A DNA stretch of 64,000 nt, taken from Oscillospiraceae bacterium (GTDB lineage Bacteria > Bacillota > Clostridia > Saccharofermentanales > Saccharofermentanaceae). Of the stretch, positions 46,001 to 54,994 are shown in pieces. The notes beneath the pieces are model-generated. The model searched no databases. It worked only from the letters and a program-made list of their open reading frames with translations, and had not been told where the DNA came from. A program made the position numbers and the translations under genes. Within the stretch, counting starts at the first letter, position 1. The number at the start of each line of letters is the position of its first letter. The stretch is from positions 152,503 to 216,502 of the forward strand of contig CADCLV010000004.1 of assembly GCA_902802325.1 (NCBI GenBank). The letters run 5' to 3'.

Positions 46001-46904
46001 TCAGCCATTCCTTCATCATGGTTTTCCGCTCCTCGTTATCCTTTTCCTTCTTTACGAAAACCACGTCATCCACAAGAGAAAGCGCCATCTTCACGGAAGG
46101 AAGACGTTCCTTTACCAGTTCCCGGATCTGCTTTTGGATCTTCTTTGCCCAGGAAGAACGGCAGGGATCTTTGGCTTCCTCTCTCTTTTCGGAAAGATGT
46201 TCCAGAAGCCATTCCCGGTAATGCGGAAGGCTTCGAAGATAAGAAAGCTTGTCCATCATATCTTCCTTCAGAGCTCCGTCATTTCGGCCGGTTCCGAAGG
46301 CTTCGGTCATAGAAAGAAACTTTTCTGCCCATTCTTTTCTGGAAAGATCCGGATCCGAAAGAGGCCATGCCCACATATCGTTATCAGTTCCCATGGGCAA
46401 AGACGCAAAAGATTCATCCGACTGTGCAGATCCTGCCAGAAGATACCCTTTTTCAAAAGCCTCATCAAAAGCTTCCCGAAGAAGGACATTTCCGTGATTC
46501 TCATCCAGGATAGAACTTCCCGGTTCCAATATCAGATTGCCTTCTTCATCCCTTGCGGAAGAAGCAAAGCTGGATATCACCTTACTGCAGAAAGAATCGA
46601 TGGTCGAGATCCAGGCGGACGGCAGCGCCGCCAGCTGTTCGCTCAAGCGTTTCCGAAGGATCGGATCGGTCTCCGAAGACAAACGCTCACGAAGTTTCTG
46701 TTCCATCTTCGCGCTCATATTGGCTGCGGCCGCATTGGTAAATGTCATGACCAGCATCCGGTCAACCGTCAATTCCCCCTTGACGATACGAGAGACGATA
46801 CGCTCGGTCATGACAGTCGTCTTACCGGAACCGGCTGCCGCACTGACCAGGATATTGCCGGAAGGGGCATCAATGATACTCTGTTGTTCAGCTGTCGGCT
46901 TCAT
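42990..46904 (-). CDS. addA: ATP-dependent helicase/nuclease subunit A
   Basis: 1304 residues. UvrD-type helicase with Walker A SAAAGSGKTTVMTERI near residue 21, motif II EIYIDEYQDNSGVQDAIV, motif III FVGDVKQSIYRFR and motif V CMTIHKSKGLEFPYVFLCG. The C-terminal RecB-type nuclease has AVLIDYKSDRI with the catalytic Asp and Lys. With AddB it resects double-strand ends for recombination. The start overlaps the end of addB by 17 bp. The 3' end overlaps tadA (opposite strand) by 41 bp, so its last codons also encode part of the deaminase tail in antisense. Confidence 0.97.
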   Translation of the reverse strand: MKPTAEQQSIIDAPSGNILVSAAAGSGKTTVMTERIVSRIVKGELTVDRMLVMTFTNAAAANMSAKMEQKLRERLSSETDPILRKRLSEQLAALPSAWISTIDSFCSKVISSFASSARDEEGNLILEPGSSILDENHGNVLLREAFDEAFEKGYLLAGSAQSDESFASLPMGTDNDMWAWPLSDPDLSRKEWAEKFLSMTEAFGTGRNDGALKEDMMDKLSYLRSLPHYREWLLEHLSEKREEAKDPCRSSWAKKIQKQIRELVKERLPSVKMALSLVDDVVFVKKEKDNEERKTMMKEWLNYVLETGEKILSDEDMSWEDMTALVNRTPTGEFKAPTIQAKSDESLQNFAEYLVPFYELLYCFCESGAKSKIKSFVSNVRYYFGKTPEELKEEAQDTYGLLARYFEMILASDALYTKKKRDESSLDFADQEQLALELLSKEEVAGYYRDLFDEIYIDEYQDNSGVQDAIVQSFSRNNVFFVGDVKQSIYRFRHAKPQLFLDRYEEYAGGKDGTLYELKQNFRSVPDVLSVVNEVFDSIMGREYADIEYDESHRLNPGRASYEETSGSPVEVILAEDVWEEDEEQGEDGAEKAIDDETADKIEKEALIAVRKIRELACLPGFSYSQCAILTTSNDAAMKAADVLMLCGIPAQGPFKGNILQHPDLRVMIDLARITDNGLQDIPLAGVMKSPIRQGGFTDEDLLSIRLFSDENGKKEIPFCEKVQFFAEKGEGKLAKRVQDFLSFLHQNRTCAMQMTVAKWLEHVYAETAFPGWVLASRDGESRYYALMALINWAERFDKSRNTGLRAFVDYIEEMDSQKKATTDIELSASLEDVVKCMTIHKSKGLEFPYVFLCGLQGSGKTDHPPVLLNEHGEMACLRYRPEWQSKYEPHDFFLLKAEERRESDAEKIRLLYVAMTRAEKKLFVIATVKRKDDGQMEGMEADKVHSWKQVSSGKFPPSMMWDLKTHLKKLLAGLVRKHSELLPALTTDEQIACGDLDYSSDIRSENSPELSLVSDRGDKLADNTRLKREEAEKAYLDARHQVFSGETSDVTFTSEETEKLHLFDRPAEQWSELRLVPAKSTVSELKRIMAREEEPDETEENMTPEAMNLRLRESDEKWKTGGYTATQMGTLIHSAWQYLDFSGILSEGKKADWAAELSKLCDYGMITKEQMGYLSDFTSCMQTFLESDLCRDIAKAETRPENGPFREIPFALAVTDFDKASHRDYTLVQGMIDCWFIDEDGDAVLIDYKSDRIRGTLEEKKEILRDRYANQLDMYARAISAATGKRVKRKIIWLIRDGLSFDL

Positions 46905-49900
46905 CGTCCGTCTCTCCTTTCAATGCTTTCCAGTATTCTTTCTCTTTGTTGATCTTTTTGCCCGGGTTGGAGTTTTCTAATTTCTCCAGGAAACGGTATT
47001 TCGGAGACAGCGGATCCCCGTTACATACCGTCGCAAACTTACACTTCTGGCAGTCCATCTCGGCCGTCTTTTCGTATTTTCCCGGACGGGAAGGAAAATT
47101 ACCGCTAAAGATCTGTTCGCAGTTTTCACGGATCCTGTCGATGGCAAATTGTCCGGCAAGAAGCATGTCTTCCCCTTCTGCCTGCATGGAAAAATTCTTT
47201 TGTCCGAAAGTCGCCTTCACCGAGGCTTCTCTTGCTTTCGCGATCGTATCCGGATCCAGCCGCACACCTAATTCATCTTCGGACTTCTTTACCGAAGTGA
47301 CCCGCATATAAGAAACTCCGGTAGGCATAAGATCCGGATGCATGCTCTGATACATGAACATATAGGCCGGAAGCTGAACGCTGGCACCGGCATAAAGGGC
47401 ATCGTACTTGATACTCTTTTCCCCCGTCTTATAATCCACGATCCGATATGTATTGTCGCTGAAATTTCTATCCACACGGTCGATGGTGCCGCCGAAGGTG
47501 ACCACCTTTCCGTCTTTCAAAGTCATTTCATATCCGGGAATTCCATTCTTTCCGAATTCCTTTTCAAATTCTACCGGTACATATCCTTCCGGATCGATCC
47601 GGTCAAAGATCTCCTGAAGCGTCTCCGATGCGGCGCGAAGGACCTTGGTATCCGCATCCGTTCTCATAGCCGGATCTTCCGTATAGGCGAAATGCTCGAT
47701 CTGCTGCGCCCGGGAAAGAAGCTCTCTGGACCAGGAAAACTTATCCCGGCTGACAAAAGATTCGTGGATCTGCTTTTTCTTTTCCGGATCGGAAGCTTCC
47801 TTCATCTGCATGTGATATTCGGTCAGCGCCAGTTCCATCATGGAGTGGGCAAGAGTACCCATCTCCGTCGGCTTCACCGTCTGGATATCCCGCTCCTGAA
47901 GTCCCAGTATATTCTCACTGAAATAGTTATAGGGACACATCACATATTTTTCCACACCGGACACGCTCATGTTGAGGCGGTCGCGGAAACGGCGTGAAAG
48001 CATCTCAGATGGGATCTCAAGCTCCGTATCCGGTTCGCCCTCACGGGAAAGATCTTCCATCTGAAACGCGGATACCCAGATCGAAAGAAGCTTTTGTTTT
48101 TCTTCTTCTCCCACACTCACTCTTCCGGTCAGCACTTCCCGGAGAAGATCCCGCATCTTTTCTTTATCCATAACACGCGGGTCGGAAAGGGACAGCTGAT
48201 CCACCACTTCCGGACGGATCTTCGGATAATTCTCCTTCAGGAAAAGCACCATGGACGAGATCTCCACAGAGTTCTGCATCGTAAAGACGATCCTTTCCGA
48301 AGGCACGTCAAGAAGAGCGCAGGCCTTAAAGAAATCCGCATAACTCTGGTCCTTGGCATGGTTCGGAAAATCCATGCAAAGCTTCTCGGAAAGGATCTCT
48401 CTTTCCCGGTTCTTCAGGTATCCTTCCGCCGGAGACGTAAAGGGGAAATTCTTTCTGTCCGGCCCCACAATAAACATGACTTTACAGGGACGCCGGTATG
48501 CGTTTCCGGGATCGGTCACCGTGATCTGATCCACATATGACGGGATCTTCGACACACTCTGGGAAGCCACCGAAGAGATCAGGGCATCACAGAAATTTCC
48601 GATGGTAATAGGGAAATCTCCCAAAGGACCGGAAAGCGCCGAAAGCGCATCATCCATAGCATTATAAGAGGCAGCAAGAGCCAGCGCGGCTTCCTGATTT
48701 CCGCCTTCGCTCCATTCCCTTACCCAGTATTCCAGCAGGTTCTTCTTTCCCACCAGAAAATTATGAAGTGCCACAGCCCGCGCCTGGCAGGTCTTAGCAG
48801 AAGTCATGGCCTTAAGTTCCGTATCCAGCTTATTCAGAAGCTCTGCTATCGGAGAAAGGATCTCTCTTTCCTCATCTGACTTCACAAAATCCAGACAGTG
48901 AAGGATCTTCGTTTTCGTCCGAAGACCGTGAGCCAGACAGAAATTCTCGAAACGGTGGACATTTTCCGGGGGCACTTCCACGAATCCGGACTTGATCCAG
49001 TTCATCACAAACGGAAGTTTCCACTTATAGCAGCACATATCCATAATGGCCTTGACATACTGCATCCAGGCCGTGCCGTTAAGGCACGACTTCTGGTCCA
49101 GGAAAAGATCCAGTCCATATCTGGAAAAGGCGGCATGAAGGGAATTTCCGTATTTTCCTTCATCACAAAGGACGACCGTGATATCCCGGTAGCGGTATCC
49201 GGAGAACATGACCATCTCCCGGATCCTGGCTGCGATATATTCCAGCTCGTCATTGATCCGGCGGAATACCTTGATCTCCACCGGCGCGGAAAGATCTTCT
49301 CTTACCCGAGCCGACCGGGAAGCATAATCCGATGCGATGGTGGAAAGGGCTTCCTCCCGCGAAGGCGGCGAAAGGACCGGGGTAACCGATGTGACCGGAA
49401 TCGCCTTTCGGAAGGAGCGGACAGTCATATCTCCGAAGTGACAGATATCCCGGTCCGCATTCTTGCCGTCCGGATCGGAAATAGCCGTCATGGTGACCTT
49501 TGAGACCACACTTTCAAGAAGTGTAACAATGTTACATTCCTCCGGAGTAAAGGCACGGTTCTCGCCAAAGCCCAGGATCCATACCGATGCGTCACGAAGA
49601 AAACGAAGTCTCTTCAGCGGCCACTTTTCCGTATCCGGATCATTTTGGGAAAACTTCTCAAGGACCTCCACAAGTTTTTTCATGGAAATACGCTCCGGCG
49701 CATATTCATACTTGCTTCGAAGTTCATCCATCTTCTTCATGAGGATGCCGAAATCCGAGATCTTCTGGGCAGTAATCGGATCGATGCCGCTTCTATCCAT
49801 CTCAATAAGAGATTCCGGCGAAACACCATAACGGTAAAAATCTCCCAGCACCTCATCCACGTCATGGACAAAGCCCACACGCTCGGAAAAATGGGACAAA

Positions 49901-50244
49901 AGGGAAAAATCAGCTTTATCCTCTTTCAGTATACGGTGAAGAAGGATCGTCCGTTCAATGGGAGACATGGACTTTCCGCCCGCGCCTCCGACCTCACTTA
50001 ATACACGGTAGGCAAAACGGGAGAAGCTGACCACATCGATCATCATGAAAGCAGAGCTGTCCCCTTTTCCTTTCTTTTCGGAAAGGGTCTCGATATAGCG
50101 GCGCTCCACTTCCGCCTTCATCTTCTCGGGAACGATAATATAGCCGCGGCGTGTCGGCCACTCCACTGCCTCCTGGCAGATCCGGTCCAGGGCAGCATCC
50201 ATGAGCGTACTCGGGTGTACACCTAAAAGCAGATGGAAAGCCAT
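46888..50244 (-). CDS. addB: ATP-dependent helicase/deoxyribonuclease subunit B
   Basis: 1118 residues. The C-terminal nuclease carries the Fe-S cysteines: one in YVMCPYNYFSENIL and three in MDCQKCKFATVC (Cx2Cx5C). The nuclease core is in TYRIVDYKTGEKSIKYDAL. The N-terminal helicase-like part begins MAFHLLLGVHPSTLMD where AddB normally has a Walker A (GxxGxGK[ST]); no P-loop is visible. It is first in the addB-addA operon, with the two overlapping. A non-ATP-hydrolysing AddB is compatible with AddA being the sole motor. Confidence 0.94.
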   Translation of the reverse strand: MAFHLLLGVHPSTLMDAALDRICQEAVEWPTRRGYIIVPEKMKAEVERRYIETLSEKKGKGDSSAFMMIDVVSFSRFAYRVLSEVGGAGGKSMSPIERTILLHRILKEDKADFSLLSHFSERVGFVHDVDEVLGDFYRYGVSPESLIEMDRSGIDPITAQKISDFGILMKKMDELRSKYEYAPERISMKKLVEVLEKFSQNDPDTEKWPLKRLRFLRDASVWILGFGENRAFTPEECNIVTLLESVVSKVTMTAISDPDGKNADRDICHFGDMTVRSFRKAIPVTSVTPVLSPPSREEALSTIASDYASRSARVREDLSAPVEIKVFRRINDELEYIAARIREMVMFSGYRYRDITVVLCDEGKYGNSLHAAFSRYGLDLFLDQKSCLNGTAWMQYVKAIMDMCCYKWKLPFVMNWIKSGFVEVPPENVHRFENFCLAHGLRTKTKILHCLDFVKSDEEREILSPIAELLNKLDTELKAMTSAKTCQARAVALHNFLVGKKNLLEYWVREWSEGGNQEAALALAASYNAMDDALSALSGPLGDFPITIGNFCDALISSVASQSVSKIPSYVDQITVTDPGNAYRRPCKVMFIVGPDRKNFPFTSPAEGYLKNREREILSEKLCMDFPNHAKDQSYADFFKACALLDVPSERIVFTMQNSVEISSMVLFLKENYPKIRPEVVDQLSLSDPRVMDKEKMRDLLREVLTGRVSVGEEEKQKLLSIWVSAFQMEDLSREGEPDTELEIPSEMLSRRFRDRLNMSVSGVEKYVMCPYNYFSENILGLQERDIQTVKPTEMGTLAHSMMELALTEYHMQMKEASDPEKKKQIHESFVSRDKFSWSRELLSRAQQIEHFAYTEDPAMRTDADTKVLRAASETLQEIFDRIDPEGYVPVEFEKEFGKNGIPGYEMTLKDGKVVTFGGTIDRVDRNFSDNTYRIVDYKTGEKSIKYDALYAGASVQLPAYMFMYQSMHPDLMPTGVSYMRVTSVKKSEDELGVRLDPDTIAKAREASVKATFGQKNFSMQAEGEDMLLAGQFAIDRIRENCEQIFSGNFPSRPGKYEKTAEMDCQKCKFATVCNGDPLSPKYRFLEKLENSNPGKKINKEKEYWKALKGETDDEADS

Positions 50245-50280
50245 ATCTGTACCTCCTTACAAGAATAGGATCAGAGGTGA

Positions 50281-52122
50281 TCAGAGTGCATCGAGATTCT
50301 GTCCGTTCGCCGCTTTCATTGTCTTTCCGGAAGCAGCAAGTTTCTCTTCGATCGCCTGCTGTTCCTGAGGCCGCTTCACCTTCAATGTCGTGGTCTTCAC
50401 CATTTCTGTCTCCGAGAAGACGAAATAGTGGATCGCCTTATAGGCCGGCATCTGATGGTTGACTTCCTTCATCTTCGCGCTCAGATACTCGCGGATGGCA
50501 TTATCACCGGCAGTGGTATCCGGGACCGGCAGATTCTCGCCGACCACCTTGCGGTCGATGAGGAGCTTGGCGCAGATATCCACCGCATCCTTCTCATCCT
50601 TGGCGCCCCAGACGAAGGCTTCCTTGACACCGGGAATGTTGTTCAGAAGCGATTCCATCTCCTCCGGGAAGGCCTTCTTACCGTTGGTCAGAACGATCAT
50701 AGACTTGACGCGGCCGGTGATATGGAGGCATCCCTTCTTATCCAGGAAACCCATATCTCCGGTGTGGAACCACCCGTCCTTTTCCAGGACTTCCGCGGTG
50801 GCTTCCGGATTCTCGTAGTAACCCTGCATCACACAATCACTTCTTGATAATATCTCACCTACTGTACCAATCTTGGTACTTTCTGAATCGATCATGACTT
50901 CCACGTCTGTCAGAGGACGTCCGACACTACCGTAGACGTTGCATTTATTCGTGGTAACGGCGATAACCGGAGAGGTCTCCGTAAGGCCATATCCCATCAG
51001 GAACTCAAAGCCCCAGTTGTTGAAATCCTCGATATAGTTCTTGGCAATGCCCGCACCGCCGATAACGATAAGACGGAGATGTCCGCCCAGTTTCTTGATA
51101 ATGGACGAGAAGAACACCCGTCGGAGGTCGATCTTGAACTTTCGCAGGAAATTGGAGATCGGGATCAGGACATCGATCAGACCGCCCATCTTCGACTCGG
51201 CAATACCGGACTTGATCTTACCGTGAATATTTTCGAAAAGAAGCGGCACGGAAATACTGGCTTCCACGTGCCATTCGTTCAGGTTTTTCACGATATAGCG
51301 AAGTCCGTCCGAATAGCAGATGCAGCAGCCGCGGACGAACATGAAGTATTCGCAGGTGTTTTCAAATGTATGGTGAAGCGGAAGGATCGAGAAGATACGC
51401 TCACCGGGATTCAGTGTCAGTGTCGTCGAGATGGCATAGACATTGGACATGATGTTCTTATGGGACAGCATAACGCCCTTACTCATCGCCGTGGTACCGG
51501 ATGTGAAAAGGATGATCCTTGTCTGTTCCGGGTCGATCTTAACGGTACGCATAATGCTGGAACCGCCTTCCACCGACTTCTTTCCTTCAGAGATCCAAGT
51601 CTGGATATCCACGAAACGCGGATCATCTTCCGGCCAGGTCAGATTCGGTGCCAGATACTCGGTGCACATGCACACGTACTTTTTGACTTTGACCCCGTTC
51701 TCCGCCTCGTTTTTCGCGATATTCATGATCATCTCATGATGCTTCTGATGATAAAAAAGCACTTCGATCTTGCCTCGTACCAGAAGGCTGACAAGCTCGT
51801 GTTCCGGAAGCAGCCGGTCAAGGGGAAGTCCTACGGAACCGCTGGAAAGGATGGCTGTATAAGATACCATCCACTCATAGGCATTTTCTCCCACCACGCC
51901 CAGGTGTCCGCCCTGGAAACCGTTAAGGGAAATGGCTTCCGCCAAATATTCGATATCTGTGGTGAAATCCATATAGGTCTTATGGATCTCCGCTTCAGTG
52001 GGTTTTCTTCTAAAAATGAAGGCATCACGGGTAGCAAAATTCTCTCTGACTCCAAAGACCAGATCCCGCATCGTCTCATAACGGACGCCCTCATGAAGTG
52101 GTTTTCCGACTACTATCGGCAT
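50281..52122 (-). CDS. Long-chain acyl-CoA/acyl-ACP ligase-like AMP-forming enzyme
   Basis: 613 residues. The AMP-binding signature is IILFTSGTTAMSKGVMLSH. Further motifs are GYGLTETSPVIAV and GWFHTGDMGFLDKKGCLHITGR, and the C-terminal lysine region is VKTTTLKVKRP. It belongs to the FadD/long-chain fatty-acid ligase group. It is divergent from plsC (52381), with which it shares a 258-bp promoter region, and near an acyl carrier protein and a lipid kinase. I infer that it activates exogenous or recycled fatty acids for phospholipid synthesis; whether the acceptor is CoA or ACP is unknown. Confidence 0.9.
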   Translation of the reverse strand: MPIVVGKPLHEGVRYETMRDLVFGVRENFATRDAFIFRRKPTEAEIHKTYMDFTTDIEYLAEAISLNGFQGGHLGVVGENAYEWMVSYTAILSSGSVGLPLDRLLPEHELVSLLVRGKIEVLFYHQKHHEMIMNIAKNEAENGVKVKKYVCMCTEYLAPNLTWPEDDPRFVDIQTWISEGKKSVEGGSSIMRTVKIDPEQTRIILFTSGTTAMSKGVMLSHKNIMSNVYAISTTLTLNPGERIFSILPLHHTFENTCEYFMFVRGCCICYSDGLRYIVKNLNEWHVEASISVPLLFENIHGKIKSGIAESKMGGLIDVLIPISNFLRKFKIDLRRVFFSSIIKKLGGHLRLIVIGGAGIAKNYIEDFNNWGFEFLMGYGLTETSPVIAVTTNKCNVYGSVGRPLTDVEVMIDSESTKIGTVGEILSRSDCVMQGYYENPEATAEVLEKDGWFHTGDMGFLDKKGCLHITGRVKSMIVLTNGKKAFPEEMESLLNNIPGVKEAFVWGAKDEKDAVDICAKLLIDRKVVGENLPVPDTTAGDNAIREYLSAKMKEVNHQMPAYKAIHYFVFSETEMVKTTTLKVKRPQEQQAIEEKLAASGKTMKAANGQNLDAL

Positions 52123-52302
52123 ATATCCTCCGTACCGGCTCTTACTGCACCGGCTTATCCTCGTATTGCGTCAGACCCCCCACGAATCACGTACGCATCA
52201 ACTGATGATACCACTTTCCCTCTTTTTCGTCCATTGTTTTTAAATAGGTTCCTATATGGGAAATGCACTTTCGTCTTGTTCTGACTTCACAATAAGTCTG
52301 AA

Positions 52303-52331
52303 TTGACATTCCCGAAAATGTGGGTTAGAGT
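52303..52331 (+). promoter_or_regulatory. plsC promoter with overlapping palindrome
   Basis: TTGACA (52303-52308) and TAGAGT (52326-52331) with a 17-bp spacer. The palindrome ACATTcccgaaAATGT (52306-52321) overlaps the -35, and GACTTcacaatAAGTC lies just upstream. Possible operators. Confidence 0.45.
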
Positions 52332-52380
52332 GTCTTCTGTATGGCATTTTTATATTATATATGCTAAAGGGGAGAATACC

Positions 52381-53124
52381 ATGTCAGACAAAGAGAAGAA
52401 CGCCCAGCCGACCCATTCTATGGACGAGCTGAATAATAAGTACCCGACTCCACGTGGATTTACGGGCTTTTTCTGGTATCACGTTTCCATGGCCATCACC
52501 CATATTCTCGTTAAGCTCCGTGCCGGATCGAAAGAAAATATTCCTTCCGTTCATCCTTACGTGATCTGTTCCAATCACCAGACCTACGCGGACGGCATGT
52601 GGATCATGAGCTGTCTTCCGAGAAAGCAAAGAAAATATTTCTGCGCCCTGGCGGCATCTGACCTGGAGACCAACTACGGACGTCTCGGCCGTGTCATGAT
52701 GCATGTCGGAAGAGGCATCGCCGTTGACCGTTTCGGAAATCCGGTGAGAGGTCTTATCAAGGCGAAAAAAGAAGTAGAAAACGGCAATATCATTCTGGTC
52801 CATCCGGAAGGCACCCGTACCTCTGACGGTCATCTGGGCGAGTTTAAAGATGGCGCCGCCTATATCGCCATCAAAGCCAATGCCCCTCTTCTGCCCGTTT
52901 ATATCGAAGGCGGATATCAGGCCTGGTCCCGTCACATGAAGCGTCCCCAGACATGGGATAAAGTACATCACAGAAGAAAGCGCATCACCATCCATTTCGG
53001 AAAGCCGTTTATGCCGGCCGACTATGACCGTGACGCACATAAAATGACCGAAGCGGTCCTTTCCTGGATGAAAGATATGGAAAAGAAGGATGTAAATCTT
53101 CAGGACGAGAACGTCGCCAACTGA
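52381..53124 (+). CDS. plsC: 1-acyl-sn-glycerol-3-phosphate acyltransferase-like
   Basis: 247 residues from the ATG at 52381 (AGGGGAG site). The acyltransferase motif HX4D is CSNHQTYADG, the substrate motif is VHPEGTRTSDGHLGEF, and a third is PLLPVYIEGG. It transfers acyl chains to lysophosphatidic acid at the membrane. An N-terminal basic/hydrophobic stretch (GFFWYHVSMAITHILVKL) is the membrane contact. The 3' end overlaps the lipid kinase gene on the other strand by 25 bp. Confidence 0.9.
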   Translation: MSDKEKNAQPTHSMDELNNKYPTPRGFTGFFWYHVSMAITHILVKLRAGSKENIPSVHPYVICSNHQTYADGMWIMSCLPRKQRKYFCALAASDLETNYGRLGRVMMHVGRGIAVDRFGNPVRGLIKAKKEVENGNIILVHPEGTRTSDGHLGEFKDGAAYIAIKANAPLLPVYIEGGYQAWSRHMKRPQTWDKVHHRRKRITIHFGKPFMPADYDRDAHKMTEAVLSWMKDMEKKDVNLQDENVAN

Positions 53125-54071
53125 ATGGCATTCGGCACGATCTCATAGCGGACCTTATGTCCGAAGAAATCCTCACCGTCATAATTTCCCTGCAGCTGAA
53201 GATTGCTGTCATGAGAAGAGAACACACCACTGGTGGAATGGAATGTGGTAAAGCCGGGCTGACCCACATGTTTTCCCTTTTTGTACTGCGTTAACTTCGA
53301 CAGTGCCTTTGCCCGGGACATATGATCCACCAGGCACACTTCCAGCGCCCCGTCATCCAGTGACGCATCCGGTGCCGGACAATACCCGCCGCCGTAGTAA
53401 CGGCCGTTACAGATACTCACCAGCGAATACCGCACATTCTTCTTCTCGATCATCTCACCGGATGTCAGCTCGATGGAATAATCCATCTTGAAGCTCCAGC
53501 CGCCGAGAAGCGTCCGAAGCGCCGCAATGGGATAGGCGTTATTTCTGAAAAGAAGGCTCTTCGGATGCTTGGCCACGATCCGCTTTGCCCGCGCCTGCAC
53601 CTGGGTATCAAGTCCCATGGACGCCACATTCAGACAATATCTGCTCCACATGGGAATATGGTTGCCCATCATGTCATAGCTGTCGATACGTAATAGATCG
53701 ATCGGACGGATATTGGGCTCGGAAAGATGCTTTAAGATCTCCAGAGGCTTCTTATAAATGTCTTTCGGATAGATGGTTCTGGCAAAGTCATTTCCGGTTC
53801 CCAGAGGAATGATCCCCATCGGCGAATTCCGGAAAGCCAGGGCATTGGCGATCTCATGAATGGTGCCGTCGCCGCCGCAGGCAAAGATAATGCACTCGGA
53901 CCCGTACTTTTCCGCATAGGTCACAGCCAGTTCTTCTGCGTGGTTCGCCCGCTCGGTATAGACGATCTTCGACTTGTTGCGCAGATCCGAAGGAAGCGCG
54001 GCGACAGCCTTTTCCAGGCCCTTTTTCCTGCGCTTATGGATATTGGAATTGACGATAAAAATATACTGCAA
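53100..54071 (-). CDS. Diacylglycerol/lipid kinase family protein
   Basis: 323 residues. The DAGK catalytic domain has CGGDGTIHEIANAL and MGIIPLGTGNDFARTI, and the C-terminal beta domain has DASLDDGALEVCLVDH. It resembles DgkB/YegS, which phosphorylate diacylglycerol or related lipids in the inner leaflet. It follows the acyl carrier protein gene by 21 bp and is convergent with plsC, so phosphatidic-acid production sits at both sides of the overlap. Confidence 0.92.
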   Translation of the reverse strand: MQYIFIVNSNIHKRRKKGLEKAVAALPSDLRNKSKIVYTERANHAEELAVTYAEKYGSECIIFACGGDGTIHEIANALAFRNSPMGIIPLGTGNDFARTIYPKDIYKKPLEILKHLSEPNIRPIDLLRIDSYDMMGNHIPMWSRYCLNVASMGLDTQVQARAKRIVAKHPKSLLFRNNAYPIAALRTLLGGWSFKMDYSIELTSGEMIEKKNVRYSLVSICNGRYYGGGYCPAPDASLDDGALEVCLVDHMSRAKALSKLTQYKKGKHVGQPGFTTFHSTSGVFSSHDSNLQLQGNYDGEDFFGHKVRYEIVPNAIQLATFSS

Positions 54072-54092
54072 AACTTTCCCCTGCCGCTTCGC

Positions 54093-54404
54093 TTATTTTC
54101 CGGCGCCTTCGATCATGTCGACCACGTCCTGGATCGTACTGACCTTCTCGATCGCTTCATCCGGAATGCGGATCCCGTAGTGGCTTTCCAGATCCACCAC
54201 CAGTTCATAAAGCTGAAGCGAATCAAGCGGAAGTTCCTCGAAGATCTCCGTGTCCGGAGAGAACTTGTCTTTCGGCATGTCCAAAAGCCCGGAAAGCATA
54301 TCCACGAGAGTTCCGTAGATCGCCTCTTTTCCCTCGGAAACAACACCTTCCGCATTTTCCTTCGGTGCATTTTCCGAAGACTGGTTCTTCTTTAATGGAG
54401 CCAT
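54093..54404 (-). CDS. Acyl carrier protein
   Basis: 103 residues from the ATG at 54404 (GGAGG site). The first 25 residues are an unusual charged extension (KKNQSSENAPKENAEG). The ACP fold follows with the phosphopantetheine serine in ELPLDSLQLYELVVDLE and the end helix VSTIQDVVDMIEGA. The DSL motif with an LQL continuation matches a specialised ACP rather than the housekeeping DSLDLVEL. It starts 1 bp after the MarR gene, so the pair is cotranscribed. It may serve the ligase at 50281-52122. Confidence 0.92.
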   Translation of the reverse strand: MAPLKKNQSSENAPKENAEGVVSEGKEAIYGTLVDMLSGLLDMPKDKFSPDTEIFEELPLDSLQLYELVVDLESHYGIRIPDEAIEKVSTIQDVVDMIEGAGK

Positions 54405-54405
54405 A

Positions 54406-54903
54406 TCAAACCTCCGTATCATCACGGACGATGCGCTTATACTGCTCACCGTTACTGTATTTCTTATACTGTTCTTCGACATAGTTGTCGATCTCGCCCA
54501 CCATCTTCGTCAGAAGCTTTCTTTCGTCTTCCGACAGCGGGTCCATAATGCGCTTGACGAGCACTCTGTGGAACTTGGAATGCATACGGTAGGCAAGCTT
54601 TCCCTGACGGGTCAGAGAGATCCGCACGATTCTTCTGTCCTTGGTGTCCCGCTGGCGCTCCACATATTTCTTCTTCACAAGCCGGTCAATGGCCACCGTC
54701 AGCGTACCTACCGTGATCCCCAGGATATTGGCGGTCTCGGTCATAGTTCTGGCCTCATACGGTCCGATGGCATTAAGTGTATGCAGCTCGGCAATGGAAA
54801 GATCAGAAAAATACCCCTTCGAAAGCGCCATGCCTTCCGTAAGAAGTACATTATCAAAAATATGCAAAAGACTTTCAGCAAAGTCCTGTTCGATGGGTGC
54901 CAT
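54406..54903 (-). CDS. MarR-family transcriptional regulator (FabT-like by context)
   Basis: 165 residues from the ATG at 54903, which has AGGGGG at the right distance; the ATG at 54909 is too close. The winged helix shows LHTLNAIGPYEARTMTETANI, GITVGTLTVAIDRLVKKKYV and RQRDTKDRRIVRISLT. It precedes an acyl carrier protein gene and a lipid kinase, as FabT precedes fatty-acid genes in streptococci. Control of the lipid genes is inferred. Its own promoter contains the palindrome CACGAAACGTG. Confidence 0.9.
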   Translation of the reverse strand: MAPIEQDFAESLLHIFDNVLLTEGMALSKGYFSDLSIAELHTLNAIGPYEARTMTETANILGITVGTLTVAIDRLVKKKYVERQRDTKDRRIVRISLTRQGKLAYRMHSKFHRVLVKRIMDPLSEDERKLLTKMVGEIDNYVEEQYKKYSNGEQYKRIVRDDTEV

Positions 54904-54934
54904 CTTCATTTCCCCCTATATCTATCACAAGGAA

Positions 54935-54963
54935 ATTCTACACGAAACGTGAAAAAAACTCAA
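54935..54963 (-). promoter_or_regulatory. MarR-ACP-kinase promoter with palindrome in the spacer
   Basis: On the minus strand TTGAGT (54958-54963) and TAGAAT (54935-54940) are 17 bp apart. The spacer holds CACGtttCGTG (54941-54951), a likely autoregulatory operator. Confidence 0.55.
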
Positions 54964-54994
54964 TTACGGGGCGTCCCTGTTGCTGTGATTTTTT

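Noticed and set aside
45411..46952. 513-codon plus-strand open frame opposite addA
   Set aside because: Antisense shadow of a long conserved helicase gene with no start signal of its own.
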